From Allobosea sp. Tri-44 (GTDB lineage: Bacteria; Pseudomonadota; Alphaproteobacteria; Rhizobiales; Beijerinckiaceae), in the NCBI RefSeq assembly GCF_004123845.1, contig NZ_NBDP01000053.1, forward strand, positions 248,001 to 312,000: 64,000 nt of DNA, written 5' to 3'. Positions 58,330-64,000 of the stretch are shown here, in pieces. Positions within the stretch are counted from its first letter, which is position 1; every line of letters begins with the position of its first letter. Made by a program: the position numbers and the translations under genes. A model generated the notes under the pieces. It was not told the DNA's origin and ran no database searches. It saw only the letters and a program-made list of their open reading frames with translations.

Positions 58330-59573
58330 CGAGCCGCCGCTCCGTCCTCGGCGGCCTTGCCGGCCTCGCGACGCTCGCCTCCTTCGGGACGCTGCAGGCC
58401 GCTAGCGGACCCGGCAGCGACCCCCCGCTGTTTCGCCGCGGCATCGGCGTCTCTCACGCATGGGGATGGGCCGATGTCGAGGCCGACGGCTCCTATGGCC
58501 AGGCGCCATTCTCGGCGCCGCGCTTTCGCTTCGACCTGGCACAGCGGCAGGCGATCCGTGCCGCCGGCTTCGATTTCGTACGCCTGGCTGTCGATGTCGG
58601 TCCTTTTCTGGCCTTCTCCGGCACGGCTCGCGACCAACTCGACGAGCGCCTCATCGGCACGGTGCGCGACCTGCTCGACGCTGATCTTGGCGTGATCGTC
58701 GACCTGCATCCGAGCGTGATGAATCCGGCCTATCGCCCCGCTGCACTGACGGCGGGCGTCGATACGCCGAATTTCCGGGCCGTATTGGCCTTGCAGCAGC
58801 GCCTGGCCGCGCGCCTGGGGCAACTGGCGCAGGACATAGCGACTACAGGGACGCCGAGGCTCGCATTCGAGCTGATGAACGAGCCGGAGCTACCGCAAGC
58901 GGCCTGGCAGCCCATGCTCGAAGCCACCTACAGGGCCGCGCGCAGCGGCTCGGCGACACTGCCGCTCGTGCTGGGCGGCGGCTCGATGAACGCGGCGGCA
59001 GCGCTGGCTGCGCTCGACATGCGCCCGTTCGCCGGCGATGCCCGCCTGCTCTATACCTATCACGACTACTCGCCCTGGCAGTTCACCCACCAAGGGGTGC
59101 GTGGAAATCCCGCCTATGCGCTGGACGCGATCGCCTATCCGGCGCCGGTCTCAGCCGAGGCGATGATCGCGGCGAGCCGGCGACGTATCAGCAGCCTCAA
59201 TCTCGACGGCCCCGCCTTGGAGCAGGCGCGACAGGCGGAGCGGACGCTCGCGCGCTATGCCGGCTTCGATCGTTCGGCCCTCGAAAAGACCTTTCGACAG
59301 GTGAGTGCCTGGTGCAGCGCGCAGCACCTGCCCGCCCATGCCATCCTGCTCGGTGAGTTCGGGATCAACAGAACACCCTATCTCAGCACGCCCGAGGGCT
59401 CGACTGCACGCGAGACCTGGTTGCGCGACATGCGCGAACTCGCCGAGGCGCACGGCTTCGCCTGGGCGTGCTGGACCTATGCCGGGACGGGCGGGTTCGC
59501 GCTCGCCGAGAACGAGACCGGTCCGGGCTTCGACGCGGCGACCCGCCGCGCGCTGGGGCTCCTGCCGCGATGA
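58326..59573 (+). CDS. Tat-exported GH5-family glycoside hydrolase
   Basis: A 415-residue enzyme with a twin-arginine signal (TSRRSVLGGLAGLATL), so exported folded. The GH5 catalytic acid is Glu186 in FELMNEPELP, and the nucleophile is Glu344 in LLGEFGINR. FVRLAVDVGPF and IVDLHPS fit the barrel strands. Inside a polymer-synthesis operon it probably trims or clears polysaccharide in the periplasm. It overlaps its neighbours by 4 bases on each side. Confidence 0.88.
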   Translation: MTSRRSVLGGLAGLATLASFGTLQAASGPGSDPPLFRRGIGVSHAWGWADVEADGSYGQAPFSAPRFRFDLAQRQAIRAAGFDFVRLAVDVGPFLAFSGTARDQLDERLIGTVRDLLDADLGVIVDLHPSVMNPAYRPAALTAGVDTPNFRAVLALQQRLAARLGQLAQDIATTGTPRLAFELMNEPELPQAAWQPMLEATYRAARSGSATLPLVLGGGSMNAAAALAALDMRPFAGDARLLYTYHDYSPWQFTHQGVRGNPAYALDAIAYPAPVSAEAMIAASRRRISSLNLDGPALEQARQAERTLARYAGFDRSALEKTFRQVSAWCSAQHLPAHAILLGEFGINRTPYLSTPEGSTARETWLRDMRELAEAHGFAWACWTYAGTGGFALAENETGPGFDAATRRALGLLPR

Positions 59574-60964
59574 GTCCCTCCACGCCACGCCAGCGCTATG
59601 CCAATCTCGACGCATTGCGCGCGATCGCGGCGCTTGCCGTGATGGTCGAGCACATGTTCGGCGACCTGCTCAGGCAGGTCCCGTCCGCAACCGGCCCGAT
59701 GAGCACGCTCGCCCAGGCGCTCGTCCAGAATCTGAGTCTCGGCCGCTTTGGCGTGGCGCTGTTCTTCCTGATCAGCGGTTTCGTCGTGCCGTTCAGCATC
59801 GGCGGCGAGCGGCCGCTCCGGCATTTCGCCGTCTCGCGTTTGTTTCGGCTCTATCCGGCGCTGTGGCTGGCGCTGGCAGTGCTCGCGACGACGGCCTGGC
59901 TCGCCGGAGACGCGCCAAGGACGGCGACCGTGCTCGCCAACCTGACCATGGCGCCGCCTCTCTTCAGCCAGCCCTGGCTCTCGCCGATCCACTGGACCCT
60001 GTTCATCGAGTTGCTCTTCTACGTTCTCGTCGCGCTGCTGTTTTTCGCGGGGACGCTGAAACATGTTGGCGTTCTGCTGGCCCTAAGCCTCGCCCTGATC
60101 ACCGCGACGGTCCTGCCCATCCAGCTGCGCACGCACGGCGTCGTCAACCTACCGATCCAGTATCTCGGCATGCATCTGTCCTTTCTGTTCCTCGGCCTGC
60201 TGCTGCGGTTATGGCTGGTCGAGCGGATGCGGGGAGCGCGCCTCTCGGCCGTGATTCTCGTGCTCGTTCAGCTCGCCGCGCTGCTCTCGGTCTCGCAGTT
60301 TTCCCTGGCGCGCGGCGACAATTTCGTCATGGAGGGACTACGGCCTGTCCTGAGCGCCTACGTCCTCGCTTTCGCGGTCTTCCTCGCCGCGATCAGACTG
60401 GAGCGGCCGCGCTCGCCCCTGCTCGCGCGGATCGGACTGACCAGCTATTCGATGTATCTGTTCCACGGCATGGTCAACGCCGCCGTCTATCGCGTCCTGC
60501 CCTTGACCGGACAGCTCGGCGACATCGCCACGATGCTGGTCTGCACCGGCCTGACCTTGCTGCTGTCCTGGCTGGTCTATCGGGTGGTTGAACGCCCGAT
60601 GATCAAGCTCGGGCGCAGGATATCGTCGAAGCGCGACGTGGCCCTCGTCCCATCTTCACGGCTTGTAGACACCTTCCACCGGCAGGTGGAATGGAATGGC
60701 GCGCTCGTCGCCGCTACCGCCGGCGGACAGGACTCGGCACCTCATCCGCCACCGGATTGCCGCGCCGTCAGACACGGTGGTGACCGCTCGCTTGAGAGGC
60801 CGCTGGACCCGCCCCTGTCCGAGATCGTCGCCGAAGCGGCCCGGGAGGCGTCCGTCAGCGACAAGATCGTCGGCGGGATTCTTGGAACCGCGATCGCGGC
60901 TGTCACGCTGAGCTGGTTTGCACTGCTTGGATATGTCGGCTGGAAGATCGCCGAGTCGTTGTGA
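59570..60964 (+). CDS. Acyltransferase-3 (OafA-like) membrane protein with C-terminal extension
   Basis: A 464-residue inner-membrane O-acyltransferase. LDALRAIAALAVMVEHM at the start carries the catalytic His region; RFGVALFFLISGFVV and SYSMYLFHGMVNAAVY are family signatures. The acyltransferase domain ends near 350 with VVERPMIKLGRRI. A further polar 80 residues and one extra helix (TAIAAVTLSWFALLGYVGWK) follow, which most relatives lack. It may acetylate the exopolysaccharide. It ends the operon begun at 51421. Confidence 0.82.
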   Translation: MSPSTPRQRYANLDALRAIAALAVMVEHMFGDLLRQVPSATGPMSTLAQALVQNLSLGRFGVALFFLISGFVVPFSIGGERPLRHFAVSRLFRLYPALWLALAVLATTAWLAGDAPRTATVLANLTMAPPLFSQPWLSPIHWTLFIELLFYVLVALLFFAGTLKHVGVLLALSLALITATVLPIQLRTHGVVNLPIQYLGMHLSFLFLGLLLRLWLVERMRGARLSAVILVLVQLAALLSVSQFSLARGDNFVMEGLRPVLSAYVLAFAVFLAAIRLERPRSPLLARIGLTSYSMYLFHGMVNAAVYRVLPLTGQLGDIATMLVCTGLTLLLSWLVYRVVERPMIKLGRRISSKRDVALVPSSRLVDTFHRQVEWNGALVAATAGGQDSAPHPPPDCRAVRHGGDRSLERPLDPPLSEIVAEAAREASVSDKIVGGILGTAIAAVTLSWFALLGYVGWKIAESL

Positions 60965-60989
60965 TGATCCGTCCAGAGACGAATTGATT

Positions 60990-61439
60990 TCAGATCGCGA
61001 AGTCGATCTCCGGCTTGTGAGCTGCGGCGCGGCTGACGAGATCGGCGATGGTCGTATTGTCGACGACTGCCGCCATCGCGTCGCGCACCTCGCGCATTAC
61101 AGAGCGGACGACGCAAGCTTCGATGTCACCGCAGTCCTGGCATGGCCTGAAGGCCGACTGGCTGGCGCAGTCGATCGGCGCGATCGGTCCTTCGAGGGCG
61201 CGGATGACCGCTCCGACCTTGATGGTCCGGGCCGGCTTCGCCAGCGCGTATCCGCCGCCCGGACCCTTCTTGCTGCGCAGCATGCCGGCATTGCGCAGAT
61301 CCAGCAGGATGGCGTCGAGAAACTTCTTCGAGATGTTGTTGCGCTGGGCGATCTCGGCGATCTGGGCGGTCTCTCCAGCTTGGAGCGTCGCGAGATGGAC
61401 CATCGCCTTGATGCCGTATTTGCCCTTGTTGGTCAGCAC
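60990..61439 (-). CDS. Rrf2 family transcriptional regulator
   Basis: A 149-residue winged-helix regulator starting MLTNKGKYGIKAMVHLA with GTG. RKKGPGGGY-like SKKGPGGGYALAKPA is the wing. Cys91, Cys100, Cys103 and Cys109 could hold an Fe-S cluster, as in IscR-type sensors. GGGGGAT precedes the GTG, and a TATACT box lies further upstream. A cupin and a RuBisCO-like protein are encoded next on the same strand, so it may control them; its known relatives sense Fe-S or cysteine status. Confidence 0.88.
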   Translation of the reverse strand: MLTNKGKYGIKAMVHLATLQAGETAQIAEIAQRNNISKKFLDAILLDLRNAGMLRSKKGPGGGYALAKPARTIKVGAVIRALEGPIAPIDCASQSAFRPCQDCGDIEACVVRSVMREVRDAMAAVVDNTTIADLVSRAAAHKPEIDFAI

Positions 61440-61478
61440 TGCCCATCCCCCACATAAAGGTACAGTATATCGATCTAT

Positions 61479-61495
61479 TTTGCGGGGACTGCAAA
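61479..61495. promoter_or_regulatory. Inverted repeat in the Rrf2 gene promoter region
   Basis: TTTGC and GCAAA flank seven bases about 40 bases upstream of the GTG. It overlaps the probable -35 region. It could be an autoregulatory site, but the arms are short. Confidence 0.3.
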
Positions 61496-61576
61496 GCGAG
61501 GACGCTTACGGAGGGACGGCCGGAGAACGGCGCTCTCCGCGGGCAGCAGCCTTTTAGTGATGACGCTAGGCCGCGC

Positions 61577-62041
61577 TCAGCCGTCGAGGAAGGCGGCGAC
61601 CTCCGGCGAGGCTCGTAAGGTCGCCAGCTCCTCAGGTGTCGGCAAAGCAGGGCGGTCGCGGGTGGCGTCGACCAGGCAGAGAAAGCCGAGCGGTTCGTCG
61701 GGCGCGGCCTTGAACTGATGCCAGGTCCAGCCGGGGATCGTGACGAGGTCGAGCGGGCCGATCTCGCTTACTTCAGAGCCGACGAGGCAGCGCCCGCGTC
61801 CACGCACGATGACGACGCCATGGACATGGCCATGGCGCTCCAGCGTGGTATGGCCGCCGGGACCGATCTCGAAATAGCGCAACTCGCCGGCGAGGTCGGG
61901 CCGCGAGAACAGGATCTGGCGGGAGACGTCGTGGAACGGCGCATCGCCATCCTGCTTGTAGGCGAGGCGTTCGACGCCCTGCCAGGCGAAGCCGTCTTCG
62001 TGACGGCGCAGCGATGTCTCGTCCTTGATGGCGTCAGACAT
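61577..62041 (-). CDS. Cupin-domain protein
   Basis: A 154-residue single-domain cupin. Metal ligands are likely His70 and His72 (LERHGHVHG) with a preceding His64 and a later His108 (WTWHQF). It overlaps the RuBisCO-like gene by 8 bases, so the two are translationally coupled. In Rhodospirillum rubrum a cupin beside a RuBisCO-like isomerase acts as a methylthioxylulose-phosphate methylsulfurylase; the pairing here suggests a similar role. Confidence 0.82.
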   Translation of the reverse strand: MSDAIKDETSLRRHEDGFAWQGVERLAYKQDGDAPFHDVSRQILFSRPDLAGELRYFEIGPGGHTTLERHGHVHGVVIVRGRGRCLVGSEVSEIGPLDLVTIPGWTWHQFKAAPDEPLGFLCLVDATRDRPALPTPEELATLRASPEVAAFLDG

Positions 62042-63158
62042 GGGATTCCGCCCGGACTTGCGCTTGCGAGTGGTGGTGGACCTGCGCGACGAACTCGGCG
62101 GTGGCTTGCCTCAGCCTGTCGCCTTCGGCGAGCAGGTTGCCGCCGATCAGCAGCATGACGTCGCGGCCATAGAAGTCGAGTATCTCCGGCACGCGCGCAA
62201 CGCTCATGCCGCCGGCTGGAACCGGGGCGCTCGCCGCGAGCCCAGGCTCGGGCGCAAGCGCGGCCTCGGCAATACGCCTACAGGTCTCAGCGGAATAGCC
62301 GAAGCGGCCGCCATGGTTGGGGAAAATCACCGCATCGACGCCGGCAAGCCGCCAGAGCGTGCTCAGGCAGGCCGGATCGATCCGTGCCGCGCCGGCCAGG
62401 CTCGGATGGGCGAAGAACGCAATCTGCGGATAGTCGCGCCTCAACGCCTGAACGTTGGAGAGACCGAGGATCGCCGGTGCGACCATCGCGGTGTCGAGCC
62501 CTTCCTCGCCGGTGATGCGCAACTGCTCGCGTACGGCGTCGAGGCTGCCGGAAAGGCTCGGCACATAGCGGGTCGGATGACCCGTCTGCGAGACGGCGCG
62601 ACGCACCGAAGCGGCGCAGGCTGCGACGCGCTGCGGGAACGGGCTGTAGGCTTGCGTCGCCAGCCCGTGATCATCCTTGACGTAATCGATGCCGCCCAGC
62701 GCAAAGGCCTCCGCCAGTCGCGCCAGCTCCTCCGGTGGCAGTCCTTGCGGTTTCAGAGCCGAACAGGTCAGGGCTCGCGCTCTCGCGTCAACGCGCTGGC
62801 GCAGGCCGTCGAGGCCAATCTGCGGGCCATCGCCGAGCGCAGTGCGCAGCTCCGGTGGCAACGCGATCTCGGCGAGCGTCAGTTCATCGTGCAGCGAGGA
62901 GTTGCCGAACAGCATGTTGAGAAGCTGGCCGGCATCGTCGCCCACCGTCGCGGCCGAGAGCAGGATGCGGATCGCATGCAGGCCGTTGCCCTTTGGCTCA
63001 ACCGCGACGACACGGCCGAGGATCTCACCGAGCACATAGGGGTCATCGACCGCCTCGGGCGGCATCTCGATGCTCTGCTCGATGGCGATTGCTCTCGCCC
63101 GCGCCTCGGCATCCTCAGGCGCGCCGCGCAGATGATAAGTGACTTCGATCCAGCTCAT
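62034..63158 (-). CDS. RuBisCO-like protein (form IV type)
   Basis: A 374-residue RuBisCO-superfamily protein, shorter than true RuBisCO. LKPQGLPP (about 135-142) keeps the Lys-Pro of the catalytic loop. GGIDYVKDDHGLA has the carbamate Lys161 and metal Asp162/163, but His164 replaces Glu. GGNLLAEGD is the phosphate-binding end. These changes rule out CO2 fixation and favour an isomerase or related reaction on a phosphosugar. A perfect CACTATAGTG palindrome lies 45-54 bases before the start. A cupin is encoded next. Confidence 0.88.
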   Translation of the reverse strand: MSWIEVTYHLRGAPEDAEARARAIAIEQSIEMPPEAVDDPYVLGEILGRVVAVEPKGNGLHAIRILLSAATVGDDAGQLLNMLFGNSSLHDELTLAEIALPPELRTALGDGPQIGLDGLRQRVDARARALTCSALKPQGLPPEELARLAEAFALGGIDYVKDDHGLATQAYSPFPQRVAACAASVRRAVSQTGHPTRYVPSLSGSLDAVREQLRITGEEGLDTAMVAPAILGLSNVQALRRDYPQIAFFAHPSLAGAARIDPACLSTLWRLAGVDAVIFPNHGGRFGYSAETCRRIAEAALAPEPGLAASAPVPAGGMSVARVPEILDFYGRDVMLLIGGNLLAEGDRLRQATAEFVAQVHHHSQAQVRAESHV

Positions 63159-63202
63159 CGTCGATCCCGCGGAAACGGGGCTCCGTCATTCCTGTCCCGC
63201 AC

Positions 63203-63212
63203 CACTATAGTG
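63203..63212. promoter_or_regulatory. Palindrome in the gap upstream of the RuBisCO-like gene
   Basis: CACTATAGTG is a perfect 10-base palindrome whose centre contains TATAGT, a possible -10 box for the minus-strand gene. It may be an operator. Confidence 0.3.
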
Positions 63213-63231
63213 CTGCAGCCGTGAGTGCACC

Positions 63232-64000
63232 TCAACGCAGCGCGAAGCCGAGCGCGGTCAATGCATCGCGGATGCGGTCGCGACCGCTGAGGGATTGCGG
63301 ACCGGCGACACGGGCGAGCGCCTGGCGCGACCATGGCACCTGCGGGATCTTCTGCTCGCTTTGGAAGTCCTGGATCGCTCCGTCATAAGCCGCTATCGGC
63401 TCCGGCGCGTAGCCGGCGCCGTATTGCTCGCGGTGGAGGACAAGGGCGGGCGAAAGCCGCGGCTTGATCCCGGTGACGACCTCGGGAGCGGGATAGCCGA
63501 CGCAGAGGCCAAACACCGGGAAGACCTTCGGCGGCAGCCCGAGCTCCCGGGCCACCCGTTCGGGATCGTTGCGCAGCGCGCCGATATAGACCGTGCCAAG
63601 GCCGAGGCTCTCGGCGGCCAGAACCGCGTTCTGCGCGGCGAGCGCGGCGTCAATGATGCCGACGAACAGGGTCTCGAGATAGTCGAGGGCATCGACTGCA
63701 TGCTCGCGAGCGGCTCCCAGTTCGCACAGCCGGCTGAGATCGGCGAGGAAGACCAGCAGCGTCGGAGCCTGCAGGATGTGCTTCTGGTTGCCCGTGACCT
63801 CGGCGAGGCGCGCCTTGCGGGCAGGGTCCGAGACCGCAACCACGCTCCAGGTCTGCAGATTGGAGGAGCTGGCTGCGGATTGCCCGGCCGCGACCAATGT
63901 CTCGATCGTGCCTTCGGGCAGCGGATCGGGCTTGTAGGAGCGCACCGAGCGATGCGCCAGGATCTGGCCGATGACCTCGTTCCACTGCGCCGGTTCCGGC
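63232..64000 (-). CDS. Nitroreductase family FMN oxidoreductase, N-terminus beyond the window
   Basis: At least 256 residues; the frame stays open to the edge (upstream codons read QWNEVIGQILAHRSVRSYKP), so the start is outside. RSVRSYKPDPLP is the FMN phosphate-binding opening and SSNLQTWSVVAV follows. LGTVYIGALRNDPERVARELGLP and GYPAPEVVTGIKPRL match the NfsA/Frp branch of NAD(P)H nitro- or flavin reductases. The RuBisCO-like gene begins 73 bases downstream on the same strand. Confidence 0.85.
   Translation of the reverse strand, partial: PEPAQWNEVIGQILAHRSVRSYKPDPLPEGTIETLVAAGQSAASSSNLQTWSVVAVSDPARKARLAEVTGNQKHILQAPTLLVFLADLSRLCELGAAREHAVDALDYLETLFVGIIDAALAAQNAVLAAESLGLGTVYIGALRNDPERVARELGLPPKVFPVFGLCVGYPAPEVVTGIKPRLSPALVLHREQYGAGYAPEPIAAYDGAIQDFQSEQKIPQVPWSRQALARVAGPQSLSGRDRIRDALTALGFALR

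Noticed and set aside
1..64000. CRISPR array, rRNA operon, prophage or intact insertion sequence
   Set aside because: No repeated spaced units, rRNA-like stretch, capsid or terminase gene, or transposase with terminal repeats was seen.

Overview
The window is high-GC chromosomal DNA of an alphaproteobacterium, most likely a Hyphomicrobiales member of the Bosea type. This is inferred from the gene content (ethylmalonyl-CoA mutase, DUF1178 and DUF1989 proteins, Bug-type solute receptors, a succinoglycan-like polymerase) and from three kinds of intergenic palindromic repeat. No rRNA, CRISPR array, intact insertion sequence or prophage is visible. One tRNA gene, tRNA-Glu(CTC), is present.

Region 1 (1-21,300) is ordinary metabolic and housekeeping sequence: an SCPx-type thiolase, two MFS transporters, BolA, an M14 peptidase, a J-domain protein, a DUF1989 protein, a secreted serine protease, ethylmalonyl-CoA mutase, a periplasmic amidohydrolase, a PLP aminotransferase, an RraA-like aldolase, an SDR lacking the catalytic Tyr, DUF1178, a nitrilase-family amidase, glutaredoxin 3, ComF and an old yellow enzyme. 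Two regulators (MarR, TetR) each sit beside two copies of their own candidate operator.

Region 2 (21,369-38,450) begins at the tRNA and looks like an accessory surface-polysaccharide locus edged by decay. Remnants of an acyltransferase, a frameshifted unknown protein and the C-terminus of a sugar aminotransferase lie next to the tRNA. FkbM-like and enolase-superfamily remnants lie at the far side. In between are rfbA and rfbB for dTDP-4-keto-6-deoxyglucose, a GT2 transferase, three methyltransferases, a NeuD-like acyltransferase, WbqC, a beta-propeller glycosidase-like protein, a phytanoyl-CoA dioxygenase-like protein, and three related membrane proteins. Two of these three look like GT-C glycosyltransferases. 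All three share a soluble C-terminal segment with a Cys-x5-Cys signature. This trio is my best candidate for an undescribed system.

Region 3 (38,489-47,203) is a catabolic uptake island: a tctC-tctB-tctA transporter with a LysR regulator and a Tat-exported amidohydrolase on the minus strand. Divergent from it are a second TctC-like receptor, a LysR regulator and 5-dehydro-4-deoxyglucarate dehydratase.

Region 4 (47,465-60,964) is a Wzx/Wzy-type exopolysaccharide cluster: GNAT-like protein, GT2, flippase, Wzz/GumC-like co-polymerase, polymerase, NodB deacetylase, two GT4 transferases, methyltransferase, Tat-exported GH5 hydrolase and acyltransferase. From the co-polymerase onward, adjacent genes overlap by 1-8 bases, so this is one tight operon. 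No initiating phosphoglycosyltransferase or outer-membrane exporter is in the window.

Region 5 (60,990-64,000) holds an Rrf2 regulator, a cupin overlapping a RuBisCO-like protein gene, and the 3' part of a nitroreductase gene that runs off the window. The cupin/RuBisCO-like pair suggests a 5-methylthioadenosine (MTA) salvage-type or other phosphosugar pathway.
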